This document shows, piece by piece, positions 1 through 7,888 of a DNA stretch of 9,158 nt. Source of the DNA: Deltaproteobacteria bacterium. GTDB lineage: Bacteria; Desulfobacterota; Desulfarculia; Desulfarculales; Desulfarculaceae. The notes beneath the pieces were generated by a model. The model saw only the letters and a list, made by a program, of their open reading frames with translations, was not told the origin of the DNA and made no database searches. Location of the stretch: positions 1 through 9,158 of the forward strand of contig JAKAGJ010000047.1 in NCBI GenBank assembly GCA_021815655.1, read 5' to 3'. The position numbers and the translations under genes are program-made. Position 1 is the stretch's first letter, and each line of letters begins with the position of its first letter.

Positions 1-3
1 CGG

Positions 4-1422
4 CTAGTCTGACTTGTAGCGTGCAATGTCGTACTTTTTGAGCAGGGCGTAGAGCCGCCCCCGGGAAAGCTGAGAGATACGGCAGGCTTCCTGGATGTTG
101 CCCTGGCTGAGGGCCATGAGGTCCTGCAGGTAACGTCTCTCGGAGGCCGAAAGCATCTCTTCCCGAAATTGGCTCAAGGGGGCCAGGACCTTGCTGGTCA
201 GGGCGGCGGGGGAGGCGGGGCCTTGGGTCTGGGGGGCCTCCCGGCGCAGGGAGGCCTTGGCCAGTTCCACCCGCAGGAAGGTGGGCAGGTGATAGGGAAA
301 GAGAATGGGCTCGCTCAGGGCCGAGGCCACCGTGCGCTCCAGGACGTTGACCATCTCGCGCACATTGCCCGGCCAGGGATAGGCCTGCAAGGCCTCCAGG
401 AAATCGGGCGAAAAGCCCTTGGGGCGGATCTTGTAGCGCTGGCACAGACGCCCCAGGTGGTGGGTCAGCAGGTCGCCCATGTCCTCCAGGCGGGTGCGCA
501 GGGGCGGCAGATCGATGTGAAAGGAACGCAGGCGGAAAAAGAGGTCCTGGCGGAAGCGCTGCTCAGCCACCATCTGTTCCAGGTCGCGGTTGGTGGCGGC
601 AATGAGCCTGAAATCGCTGGTCACCTCGCTGTCGCTGCCCACGGGGCGGAAACGGCGCTCCTGGACGACCCGCAGAAAGGATTTTTGCAGGGTGGGCGGC
701 AGCTCCCCCACCTCGTCCAAGAAAAGGGTGCCGCCGTTGGCCTGCTCCACCAGGCCCCGCTGGGCGCGGTCGGCGCCGGTGAAGGAGCCGCGCACATGGC
801 CGAAGAGCAGGCTCTCCACCAGATTGTCCGGCAGGGCCGTGCAGTCCACCACCACGAAGCTCTTGTCGGCCCGCAGGCTGTTGCGGTGGATGCCCCAGGC
901 GAAAAGTTCCTTGCCGGTGCCGGTCTCGCCGGTTATCAGCACGTTGGCGTCGGCGCCGGCGGCCTGGGCCATGATGTCCAGACAACCCAACATGGGGGGG
1001 CTGTCGCCGATGATGTCCTCGCGCTTGAGCAGCTTGGGGGCGGCGCGCGCCTCGCGCTCCTTGCGGTAGTCCAGGGCGCGCATCAGGGGCAGGGTCATCT
1101 TCTCTAGGGAGGCCGGTTTCTCGATATAGTCCCAGGCGCCGTTCTTGATGGCCAGCTCGGCGCCGTCGGGGTCGCCCATGCCGGTCATGATAATCACTTC
1201 GGGCCGGGCGGCGCTGGCCCGGATTTCGGGCAGGCGCTCCAGGCCGTTGCCGTCGGGCAGGCGCACATCCAGGAAAATCACGTCAAAGAGACGCTCCTGG
1301 ACCAATTGCAAGCCGTCGGCCAGAGTCTGGACCTCCACGGCATGGTGCCCCAAGCGCTCCACCATGCGCGCCAGCAAACGACAAATCAGGGGATCGTCAT
1401 CAATGATTAATATATTGGCCAT
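4..1422 (-). CDS. NtrC-family sigma-54-dependent response regulator
   Basis: Cytoplasmic transcription activator of 472 residues that uses ATP hydrolysis to open sigma-54 promoters once its receiver is phosphorylated. Three domains are visible in order. The receiver (about 1-118) has acidic residues D8-D10, phospho-acceptor D52 in FLDVRLPDGNG, T80 and K102. The AAA+ domain (about 136-365) has Walker A GETGTGKE at 165-172, the sigma-54 contact loop as GSFTGA at 212-217 and Walker B GTLFLDEVGELP at 231-242. The C-terminal Fis-type helix-turn-helix spans about 430-466. Length and domain order are normal for the family. The contact loop has Ser where GAFTGA is usual. The start ATG has no clear Shine-Dalgarno but the protein begins exactly at the receiver's first strand (MANILIIDDD). 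No cognate kinase is adjacent on the same strand; the divergent hybrid kinase is the nearest candidate. Its target is unknown, and I found no convincing -24/-12 promoter in the window. Confidence 0.96.
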   Translation of the reverse strand: MANILIIDDDPLICRLLARMVERLGHHAVEVQTLADGLQLVQERLFDVIFLDVRLPDGNGLERLPEIRASAARPEVIIMTGMGDPDGAELAIKNGAWDYIEKPASLEKMTLPLMRALDYRKEREARAAPKLLKREDIIGDSPPMLGCLDIMAQAAGADANVLITGETGTGKELFAWGIHRNSLRADKSFVVVDCTALPDNLVESLLFGHVRGSFTGADRAQRGLVEQANGGTLFLDEVGELPPTLQKSFLRVVQERRFRPVGSDSEVTSDFRLIAATNRDLEQMVAEQRFRQDLFFRLRSFHIDLPPLRTRLEDMGDLLTHHLGRLCQRYKIRPKGFSPDFLEALQAYPWPGNVREMVNVLERTVASALSEPILFPYHLPTFLRVELAKASLRREAPQTQGPASPAALTSKVLAPLSQFREEMLSASERRYLQDLMALSQGNIQEACRISQLSRGRLYALLKKYDIARYKSD

Positions 1423-1430
1423 ACGAAGTT

Positions 1431-1459
1431 ATTGTGATTTATAAGACGCCGGATATCAA
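1431..1459 (-). promoter_or_regulatory. Candidate sigma-70 promoter for the response regulator
   Basis: Read on the minus strand there is TTGATA (1459-1454), a 17-base spacer and CACAAT (1436-1431). Transcription would then start within a few bases of the ATG at 1422, giving a leaderless or nearly leaderless mRNA. That would fit the absence of a Shine-Dalgarno before this start. The -10 box matches the consensus at only 4 of 6 positions, so this is a weak call. Confidence 0.3.
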
Positions 1460-1593
1460 GACCTTTCTTAGCCGAGCCCCCATGATGGCAACAGGGGCCG
1501 CCGCCGGGTGGCCCATCCTGGGCCTCTGGAGTGTCTTTTTACTCGCTTGGCGGGTCCTGCCCAGTATGATAGTAAGCAAAAATCGCCAGACGC

Positions 1594-1620
1594 CCGGCCC
1601 AAGCCCCCTTCTGGGGCCGG
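1594..1620. repeat. GC-rich hairpin in the divergent spacer
   Basis: CCGGCCC (1594-1600) is complementary to GGGCCGG (1614-1620), with a 13-base loop. It lies in the 279-base spacer between the divergent regulator and lipoprotein genes. It has no T-tract, and no gene ends into it, so it is not a terminator. It could be an operator-like or mRNA leader structure for the lipoprotein transcript. No other structure in the spacer (1423-1701) is convincing. Confidence 0.35.
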
Positions 1621-1701
1621 CGAGCGGGCCCGGCGCGGCCATTCCACATTCATACCCCTGACCCCGGTGGGCCGCGTCCCGGGACCACTGGAGAAACGGC
1701 C

Positions 1702-2244
1702 ATGCCCATGTTACCGAGGATGCTCCTGACAACCCTGGCGCTGCTCTTGACCCTGGGCGCCGGCTGCAGCGGCGAAGCGGAAAAATCGGCTCCCGCCGCG
1801 GCGGAGTTGGACCCCTGCTCCCTGGTCACCCTCGCCGAGGCCGAGGCCGCCCTGGGTCAGGCGGTGCAGCCGCCCGAGACCCGCAAAACCAACAACCCCC
1901 TGGGCCAGGCCATCTGCTTTTACGCCACCGCCGGCGAGCACAAGCTGCGCTTCGTGCAACTGTCCCTGGTGCGCACCCAGGGCATGACCGCCCAGATGCG
2001 CCAGCAGGGCTACACCGCCGCCCGGCTCTTCCAGGACACCAAGGCCCTGGTGGAAAACCCCCAGGAGGTGGCGGGGCTGGGGCAGGCCGCCTTCTTCGGC
2101 GGCAGCGGGCTCAAGGCCGGGGCCGGCCTGCATGTGCTCCAGGGGGACGCCTACCTCACGATAACCGTGGCCGGCAGCGACGGCGAGCACGACCTGGCCC
2201 AGGCCAAGCTCCTGGCGGCCAAGGCCCTGTCGCGGCTCAAATAG
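1702..2244 (+). CDS. Small secreted lipoprotein of unknown function
   Basis: A 180-residue protein with a Sec/lipoprotein signal. It has a short basic start (MPMLPR), a hydrophobic stretch at about 8-20 and a cysteine at C22 in LGAGCSG. The lipobox is slightly atypical, with Gly at -3. Serine after the lipidated cysteine suggests outer-membrane sorting. The mature part has a DPCSLVT segment (37-43) and a second cysteine, C72 in AICFY, which could form a disulfide with C39. The DPCSLVTLAEAEAALG pattern resembles DUF3558-type lipoproteins, but I am not certain of that family. The start at 1702 is supported by GGAG at 1690-1693, 8 bases upstream; in-frame ATGs at 1708 and 1720 are less well placed. 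The kinase gene follows 83 bases downstream on the same strand, so the lipoprotein may be co-transcribed with it and might act as a periplasmic accessory. That role is inference only. Confidence 0.85.
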   Translation: MPMLPRMLLTTLALLLTLGAGCSGEAEKSAPAAAELDPCSLVTLAEAEAALGQAVQPPETRKTNNPLGQAICFYATAGEHKLRFVQLSLVRTQGMTAQMRQQGYTAARLFQDTKALVENPQEVAGLGQAAFFGGSGLKAGAGLHVLQGDAYLTITVAGSDGEHDLAQAKLLAAKALSRLK

Positions 2245-2327
2245 GCTTGGGCTCCAAAATCCTGGCCAAACCGTTCAGGTTTCCATTAGGATGACCTAGA
2301 TATTTTCTCTCCAGCCCGGAGACTGGC

Positions 2328-5000
2328 GTGCTGCCCCCCTTCGTGCCAGCCTATAGCGTAGGCCCGCTCATCGGCTTGGTGGCCAACGGCCTTCTGGCCT
2401 TGCTGTGTCTGGTGATCCTGCTCACCTACCGAAGCTATCGCCCGCTCAAGTTCCTGCTGTTGTTTTACATTACCCTTAGTGCCTACTTCCTGGGCTTCAC
2501 GGTATACGGCTACCAGCTTTCGCAACGCTCCATCATAGAGTGGTACCGCCTGATGCTGGTGGCCTTGTGTTTCGCGCCCGTGGCCTGGATATGGTTTGCC
2601 TGCGCCCTGCAGGACATCCGCCCCGGTCCCTGGGCCTGGGGATGCCTGGCCCTATCGCTGGCCATGGCGGCGGTGCTGTTGGCGGTGGAGCACCCCCTGG
2701 TGCTGGGCCCGCCCCTGGTCTGGCAGAACCACGCCGGCGCCTGGCACCCCAACGCCAGGATATTTCGCCCCCTGATCTACAGCTTTGACCTGGCGGTGGT
2801 ACTTACCACCATTGTGCTTTTCTGGTTTCGCTGGTGGCGGGGGCCGGGCAAGCCGGCCTATGTGCGCGCCATGCTGGCCGGGCTCTCGCTGTGGTTTTTC
2901 GGCGGGCTGCATGACGCGGCCTACGCCCTGCACCTGCCCACGCCCTTTGGAAATCCCATCATGTGGCTGGGCTCCATCTGGCTCTCCCTGTGCCTGGCAC
3001 TGGCCATGGCCTTCCACATGCGCGACCTGGACGAGGCGGTAAAGACCTCGGAGGCCAAGTTCTCCAAGGCCTTTACCTTGAACCCCGACGGGCTCATCAT
3101 CTCCAGCCTGGCCGAGGGGCGCCTGCTGGAGGCCAACGACGCCTTTCTGCGCAACACCGGCCACGAGCGTCAGGAGGTGATCGGCAAGACCTCCATGGAG
3201 ATAGGCCTGTGGCCCGATCCCCAGGAACGCGGCCGCATCGCCCAGTCCCTGGTCAACCATGGCTTTTTGCATAACCAGGAGGGCCTGCTGCGCACCAATA
3301 GCGGCGAGGTGCGCGACATCATGTGGTCAGCCGAGGTGATCCAGGTGGGCGGCGAGCCCTGCGTCCTGGCCGTGGTGCGCGACATCAGCGAGCGCAAGCG
3401 GGCCGAGGCCGAGCTGGACAATTACCGCCACCACCTGGAGGACCTGGTGGGCGCGCGCACCGCCGAGTTGAGCCAGGCCAATCGCGAGTTGCAGCATGAG
3501 ATCGCCGAGCGCCGCCGCACCGAGGACGCCCTGCGCCAGAGCCGCTCCGATTTGCAGGCCATCTTCGACTCCCTGCAGGATTTTCTCTACGTGCTGGACG
3601 ACCAGGGGCGCATCGTGGCCGTCAACCCGCCGGTAAGCGAGCGCCTGGGCTACGGCCAGGAGGAGCTGTTGGGGCGCGAGGCGACGATTTTGCATCCGCC
3701 GGAGCGGCGCGAGGAGGCGGCCAACGTGGTGGCCAGCATCATCGTCGGCGACTGCGACCGCAGCCACCTGCCGCTCATGGCCAAGGACGGCACCCTGGTG
3801 CCGGTGGAGACGCGCATCACCCGGGGGCGCTGGGGTGACCGCCGGGTATTCTTCGGCATCAGCCGCGACATCAGCGAACGTCAACGCGCCCAGGAGGTCC
3901 TGCGCCAGTTGGCCGCCGGCGTGGCCCACAACTTCAACAACCTGCTGGCCGCCATCCTGGGCAACGCCCAAGCCGCCGAGGCCGAACTGCGCGGCCTGGG
4001 TCAGGAGCGCGGGCGCCTGGGCCAGATGCTGGACAACGTGGTGCACGGGGCCATCTCCGGCCGGAGCCTGATCCAGCGTCTGGCCGCCTACGTGGGTGGC
4101 CGCCGGCCGGTCAGCCACGGCCACGATTCGGTGGACGTGTCAGAGGTGGCCGCGGCCACGGTCAAGATCGCCCAAGCGGCCTGGCGGCCCATGGCCCTGG
4201 CCCGGGTGGAGTTCCTCACCGACCTGCGCCCCGGGCTGTGGGTGGGCGTGCAGCGCGACGAGTTGATGGAGGTCTGCCTAAACCTCCTGCGCAACGCCCT
4301 GGAGGCCATGCCCCAGGGTGGCCGGCTGACCGTGGGCGCGGCCAAGGAGGGCGACCAGGCGGTGATGCGCTTCAGCGACACCGGCCTGGGCATGAGCCCC
4401 GAGACGGCCAGCCGCCTGTTCGAGCCCTTCTTCAGCACCAAGGGCGTGGCCGGCCAGGGCCTGGGCCTGGCCTCCAGCCGGGGCATCGTGCGGGCCTACG
4501 GCGGCGACATCAGCGTGCAGAGCCAGCCCGGCCAGGGCACCACCTTCATCGTCAGCCTGCCGCTCAGCCAGCCCTCGGCCCGGCCGGCCGCCGCCCCCAT
4601 TACCTTGCGGGCCGTGGCCGGGGCGAGGGTGCTGATGGTGGAGGACGAGGCCCTGGTGGCCATGGGCGGGCGCGCCATCCTGGAGGAGGCGGGCTACCAG
4701 GTGCGGCTGGCCGGCAACGTGGCCGAGGCTCTGGAGGCCCTGTCCAGCTACAGGCCCCAGTTGGTGCTCTGCGACCTGGGGCTGCCCGACGGCAGCGGCT
4801 GGGACGTGGCCGCCGGCCTGGCCCGGGAGCGGCAGGCCGCCGAGGCTTTGTCCATCCCCTTCATCCTGGTCACCGGCTGGACCACCGACCCCAGCCTCAG
4901 CGAGCCGCCGGCCGGCGTGCCCCCGGCCCAGGCGGTGCTGCACAAGCCCGTGGACCGATCGCTGCTCCTGTTCACCGTGGCCCGGGCCCTGACCCCCTAG
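2328..5000 (+). CDS. 7TM-PAS-PAS hybrid sensor histidine kinase with C-terminal receiver
   Basis: Inner-membrane sensor kinase of 890 residues. The N-terminus (about 11-230) has seven hydrophobic segments like the 7TM histidine-kinase sensor region. PAS 1 (about 245-357) and PAS 2 (about 407-520) follow, separated by a charged, probably coiled-coil linker (about 356-405). The dimerisation/phosphotransfer helix has H534 in AAGVAHNFNNLL. The ATPase domain shows the N box (N652, N656), the G1 box DTGLGM (684-689) and the G2 box GQGLGL (709-714). The receiver (about 766-890) has E772/D773, phospho-acceptor D816, T849 and K873. The residue after the catalytic His is Asn, not the usual Asp/Glu. The start is GTG at 2328, with GGAGA at 2318-2322 five bases upstream. 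It is complete, ends in TAG and converges on the redox operon. With no output domain, it probably passes phosphate to a separate protein; the divergent NtrC-type regulator is a candidate. Confidence 0.96.
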   Translation: MLPPFVPAYSVGPLIGLVANGLLALLCLVILLTYRSYRPLKFLLLFYITLSAYFLGFTVYGYQLSQRSIIEWYRLMLVALCFAPVAWIWFACALQDIRPGPWAWGCLALSLAMAAVLLAVEHPLVLGPPLVWQNHAGAWHPNARIFRPLIYSFDLAVVLTTIVLFWFRWWRGPGKPAYVRAMLAGLSLWFFGGLHDAAYALHLPTPFGNPIMWLGSIWLSLCLALAMAFHMRDLDEAVKTSEAKFSKAFTLNPDGLIISSLAEGRLLEANDAFLRNTGHERQEVIGKTSMEIGLWPDPQERGRIAQSLVNHGFLHNQEGLLRTNSGEVRDIMWSAEVIQVGGEPCVLAVVRDISERKRAEAELDNYRHHLEDLVGARTAELSQANRELQHEIAERRRTEDALRQSRSDLQAIFDSLQDFLYVLDDQGRIVAVNPPVSERLGYGQEELLGREATILHPPERREEAANVVASIIVGDCDRSHLPLMAKDGTLVPVETRITRGRWGDRRVFFGISRDISERQRAQEVLRQLAAGVAHNFNNLLAAILGNAQAAEAELRGLGQERGRLGQMLDNVVHGAISGRSLIQRLAAYVGGRRPVSHGHDSVDVSEVAAATVKIAQAAWRPMALARVEFLTDLRPGLWVGVQRDELMEVCLNLLRNALEAMPQGGRLTVGAAKEGDQAVMRFSDTGLGMSPETASRLFEPFFSTKGVAGQGLGLASSRGIVRAYGGDISVQSQPGQGTTFIVSLPLSQPSARPAAAPITLRAVAGARVLMVEDEALVAMGGRAILEEAGYQVRLAGNVAEALEALSSYRPQLVLCDLGLPDGSGWDVAAGLARERQAAEALSIPFILVTGWTTDPSLSEPPAGVPPAQAVLHKPVDRSLLLFTVARALTP

Positions 5001-5050
5001 CTGAACTGAAAGCCCTGGGCCTGCGCCACGGCGGGAAGCGGGTGGCCCGC

Positions 5051-5117
5051 CGAAAAGCGCGGGCCGATTAGGCCCGGCTTTTCGCCAAATTGGTCGAATT
5101 AACTTCGGCCAATTTGG
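5051..5117. terminator. Tandem hairpins between convergent genes, probable bidirectional terminator
   Basis: The first hairpin pairs 5051-5065 with 5071-5084 (14 pairs, G5059 bulged, loop GATTA). The second pairs 5085-5098 with 5104-5117 (13 Watson-Crick pairs plus one G-T, loop TTAAC). They abut with no gap and lie between the stops of the kinase (5000) and of the unknown protein (5155). Neither has a clean T-tract, so classical rho-independent action is not assured. They may simply be part of a repeat element. Confidence 0.5.
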
Positions 5118-5120
5118 GCT

Positions 5121-5157
5121 GAAAAAACCACGGACGGACTTTTTCAACACCCTGTTA
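5121..5157. repeat. End of a palindromic intergenic repeat overlapping a stop codon
   Basis: GAAAAA (5121-5126) pairs with TTTTTC (5140-5145) around CCACGGACGG (5128-5137). That core differs at one base from CCATGGACGG (7932-7941) in the element between the ferredoxin and AOR genes. The stretch then runs through CAACACCCTG to TTA at 5155-5157, the stop codon of the neighbouring minus-strand gene. Together with the two hairpins to its left, this looks like a third member, or a relative, of the hairpin elements described further right. Confidence 0.4.
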
Positions 5158-5751
5158 GGGGTTCATGGCCAGGGATTCGGCCCGCTGAGCCAGGAACTGG
5201 GCGTACCCGCGTTCCAGATGGAGGGTGGAAAACAGATAAACTGCTCCGGTCGATGTTGGGGTAAAGGAGATGTCCTGGTATTGGGGGTCCGCCGCCATGA
5301 TCCCCAGGGTATGCTCAATCTCTGCCGGGGTCAGGTCGAAAGGAGGCGCCTCAAAAAGTTCCACGGGCACGGGGCGGGGGTAGTCGCGAGAGTTGGCCCG
5401 AATCTCCTCGGCCATGAGCAGAAGGGGAGAGCCTTTGCGGTCCAATATCCGCGCGTAGGTCAGGCTGAGCAAGTCAGGGGAGTGGTAGACCCTCTGGCCC
5501 GACAGGCCCTCGAAAGAGGCCAACCATGGGTGCCCCGCCAGGATGCCGGCCAGGGCCGCGGCGGCCTCTTCCTCGGTCGGCGTCCGCCGGGCGCCATCTG
5601 AATCGCCTCCGCCCTCCGCCGGGTGGAAAAGGCCTTCCGCGACCAGCGCTTGGAAAACGTCATCCTCTGTCGTCAGCCGCCCCTCCCGGCTGGCCTGGAG
5701 CACCACCTCCACCGCGGCCTGGGTGAGCCGGGCCTTGTCCTCGCCAGTCAT
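5155..5751 (-). CDS. Unknown protein translationally coupled to AOR (YdhW-like position)
   Basis: A 198-residue, cysteine-free, acidic and probably soluble protein with no signal peptide or membrane segment. I do not recognise its family. The N-terminal part (1-45) looks helical, followed by a low-complexity Gly/Asp/Glu linker (47-63), an Ala-rich helix (62-73) and a mixed C-terminal domain (about 80-198) rich in aromatic and Pro residues. Its ATG overlaps the AOR stop codon as ATGA (5748-5751), and GGAG lies 7 bases upstream (5759-5762). It is therefore translated coupled to AOR and probably made in step with it. Size and position recall E. coli YdhW, the uncharacterised product after YdhV, but this is synteny and I cannot confirm homology. 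Lacking cofactor ligands, it may be a dedicated assembly factor or structural subunit of the oxidoreductase. The stop codon lies at the edge of a palindromic repeat. Confidence 0.85.
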   Translation of the reverse strand: MTGEDKARLTQAAVEVVLQASREGRLTTEDDVFQALVAEGLFHPAEGGGDSDGARRTPTEEEAAAALAGILAGHPWLASFEGLSGQRVYHSPDLLSLTYARILDRKGSPLLLMAEEIRANSRDYPRPVPVELFEAPPFDLTPAEIEHTLGIMAADPQYQDISFTPTSTGAVYLFSTLHLERGYAQFLAQRAESLAMNP

Positions 5752-7865
5752 GCCGCGTCTCCGGGCAGGAGCTTACGGGCCTTCAGGGACTGGCCCACCT
5801 CCGTAAGCCCCAGCCGGGAATAGGTCTCCTGGGTGGGCGCGCCCGTGGTCGTGTCCCAGCCCATGACCTTGTAGAACATGTCCATGGCCTTGGCCATGTC
5901 GGCCCGGTCCATGCGGATGGTGCCCTTACTGAAGGGCGAGGCGCCGGAAGGGTCCTCGAACACCCAATCCGGGACCCGGTCATGCTGTAGGCGCATGTCC
6001 AACTGCCCCATGTCTCGGATGGTCAGGGCCCGGTGCAGGGTGAAGATTCGCTCCCCGATGCGGTCCAGCCCCTCGCGGTCAATCTTCCGGCCCGTGGCCA
6101 GGCTGTAGAACCTCGACTCCAGGCTGTCGTCGCCAGAATAGCCGCGCGACTTGAGGGGGGAGGCCACCCATGGCCCCATCCAGTTGCACAACCCCAGGCT
6201 GTCGTGAAGTTCCTTGCGCACCAGAGACCATCTGGCCCGCCTGGCCTTGTGCGGGTTCATGGGGGTGTAATCCCCGACCCCATCCACGGAGTCCGGAGAA
6301 CCCCAGATCTCGGCGGCCAGCCTCTTCTGCACGTTCAGCGGCAGCCCGTTGCGCACGAAGTTGGTATGGGAATGGCACTGGGCGTCGCGATTGTACTGGG
6401 TGTTGATGATGACCCCGCACTGGCCGTCGTCCTCATTGGCGTGGTGCTTGGGGTGCCCCATTTTCCAGTAGAGCGTGTCGTGGCCCTGGGTCCAGGTTTC
6501 CTCGGGGATGGACCACTGGCTGAACAGCCCGGATGTGCCCTGGCTGAGCACCTGGCCCAACTCTCCCCGACGCTGTCCGATGCGCGGCAAGATGTCGAAA
6601 AGGAACGCCGGGTCGCCAGCCACATATTTGTCCCAGGGGATGGAGGCGTACTCAGCCGAGCCGAGTTTGGCCTTGAGCAGCCCGTCGTAGAAAAGCTTCT
6701 GAAGGTCGCGCTGCAGTTGGCCGTAATTGCACCAGAGGCCCAGGTCGTCGGCCAGGTGCATGCCCACCATGCAGGCCTCCAGCGCGGCCTGGCCCTTCAT
6801 GCCGCCGGGGAGCTTCTTGAAAAACCCCCGGCCGAACATGAGCCCGACGCAGGTGTTCTGGGCTATTTCTCGTATGCCGTACTTGGCGGCCACCGCGGGC
6901 ACCTTGAGGATGGTGTGGCAGCGGATGGGGCAGGCGGTGCAGCCGTTGCCGCGCACGGTGTGCTGCCAGGCGCCATCGCCCAGGAAAAACGCGGCGCTGT
7001 TGGTCCGGTAGGCGATGCGGTTCAGATCGTAAATGTTGCCGGTGATCTCAATGGGCGGCTGTGCCGCGCCCCAGCGCCGGCCCGGTTCGCCCACCCAGCG
7101 GGAGCCGGGATTGTAGTACTCGGACTGAGGGGTGGGGAAGCTGGGCACCACATGCTGGTTGTTCCCGCCCAGGATGGACAGGTGAAACTTGATGAGCTTT
7201 TCCCACTCGCCCTTGTCACCAGCGATGCGCACCGCGCCCCCGCCCTGCACTCCCACGGCCTTGAGGTTCTTGGAGCCCATGACGCCGCCCACGCCGCCCG
7301 CGGAATGGGACAGGGAATTGGCCACGATGGCCATGGGCGCCAGTTTCTCGCCGGCCTGGCCGATGGCCGCCACCACGCAGCTGGCGCCCATCTCCTGGCT
7401 GATCTCCAGGCTGGTCCGTCGGATGCCCGCGCCCCACAGATGCGCCGCGTCGCGCAATTGAACCTGCGCGTCGCGGATGAACAGCCAGACTGGTTTTTCG
7501 GCCCGGCCCTCTATGATGAGCGCGTCATAGCCCGCGTACTTGAGTTTGGCCGCGAACTGGCCGCCCATGTGCCCGGAGGCCACCAGCGGTTTGGGCCAGC
7601 AGGTGGGAAAGATGGTGGTCACGGCGGTGCGGCCGTTGCAGGGCACGCCCGTGCCAGCCAGGGCGCCGGTGGCGAAGACCAGCTTGTTGGCGGCATCGAA
7701 GGGGCCGGTGCCGCTGGGCACCTCCTCCCAGAGAACCTGGTAGCCCAGGCCCGTGCCCCCGAGAAAGTCCCCGTAGCGCTCAATGGTGTCCTGGGTGCTT
7801 ATCTTGCCCGTGGATAGATCCACGCGCAACACCTTGCCGGCAAATCCACCAGGGCTGGCGGCCAT
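5748..7865 (-). CDS. Aldehyde:ferredoxin oxidoreductase family protein (YdhV-like, W/Mo bis-pterin enzyme)
   Basis: Large AOR-family oxidoreductase of 705 residues. Family members bind a tungsten or molybdenum bis-pyranopterin plus one [4Fe-4S] cluster and typically oxidise aldehydes to acids with ferredoxin. Numbering from the upstream ATG at 7877, the pterin-binding N-domain shows YGDFLGGTGLG (35-45), GHMGGQFAAKLKYAGYDA (102-119) and GGVMGSKNLKA (197-207). Cluster ligands are C313, C316 and C320 (CTACPIRC), with C564 in HDSLGLC as the fourth. The C-terminus ends in the usual GWD...G.PT...RLGL pattern. It is about 100 residues longer than archaeal AOR and close to YdhV. I chose the ATG at 7865 because GGAG at 7872-7875 sits six bases upstream of it, whereas the ATG at 7877 has none. 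There is no signal peptide. The substrate is unknown; the partner is probably the upstream Fe-S protein. BamB-type benzoyl-CoA reductase is a less likely alternative. Confidence 0.95.
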   Translation of the reverse strand: MAASPGGFAGKVLRVDLSTGKISTQDTIERYGDFLGGTGLGYQVLWEEVPSGTGPFDAANKLVFATGALAGTGVPCNGRTAVTTIFPTCWPKPLVASGHMGGQFAAKLKYAGYDALIIEGRAEKPVWLFIRDAQVQLRDAAHLWGAGIRRTSLEISQEMGASCVVAAIGQAGEKLAPMAIVANSLSHSAGGVGGVMGSKNLKAVGVQGGGAVRIAGDKGEWEKLIKFHLSILGGNNQHVVPSFPTPQSEYYNPGSRWVGEPGRRWGAAQPPIEITGNIYDLNRIAYRTNSAAFFLGDGAWQHTVRGNGCTACPIRCHTILKVPAVAAKYGIREIAQNTCVGLMFGRGFFKKLPGGMKGQAALEACMVGMHLADDLGLWCNYGQLQRDLQKLFYDGLLKAKLGSAEYASIPWDKYVAGDPAFLFDILPRIGQRRGELGQVLSQGTSGLFSQWSIPEETWTQGHDTLYWKMGHPKHHANEDDGQCGVIINTQYNRDAQCHSHTNFVRNGLPLNVQKRLAAEIWGSPDSVDGVGDYTPMNPHKARRARWSLVRKELHDSLGLCNWMGPWVASPLKSRGYSGDDSLESRFYSLATGRKIDREGLDRIGERIFTLHRALTIRDMGQLDMRLQHDRVPDWVFEDPSGASPFSKGTIRMDRADMAKAMDMFYKVMGWDTTTGAPTQETYSRLGLTEVGQSLKARKLLPGDAA

Positions 7866-7871
7866 GTCTTG

Positions 7872-7875
7872 CTCC
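7872..7875 (-). promoter_or_regulatory. Ribosome binding site that decides the AOR start
   Basis: On the minus strand GGAG, then six bases, then ATG at 7865. It lies inside the first codons of the longer reading frame from 7877, so it argues for the shorter product. GGAGC (7875-7871) can pair with GCTCC (7895-7891) at the end of the neighbouring hairpin element, a possible sequestering stem of five pairs. Confidence 0.6.
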
Positions 7876-7888
7876 ATGCGACAGAGGC

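Noticed and set aside
1434..1661. 75-codon frame in the divergent spacer with a hydrophobic stretch
   Set aside because: No ribosome binding site, Pro/Gly-rich tail, and it overlaps the putative regulator promoter.
4994..5015. Left-hand partner of the repeat end at 5140-5157 near the kinase stop
   Set aside because: Only a loose resemblance (CTGAACTGAAAG against GTGTTGAAAAAG); no convincing inverted repeat.
4278..5150. 290-codon minus-strand frame over the kinase ATPase and receiver region
   Set aside because: Overlaps well-supported kinase domains; the translation is repetitive Gly/Ala/Gln/His typical of antisense to GC-rich genes.
6033..7817. 594-codon open frame on the plus strand opposite the AOR gene
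   Set aside because: Low-complexity Gly/Ala/His/Val-rich translation with no family motifs; it is a shadow of the high-GC AOR gene, which has all family signatures.
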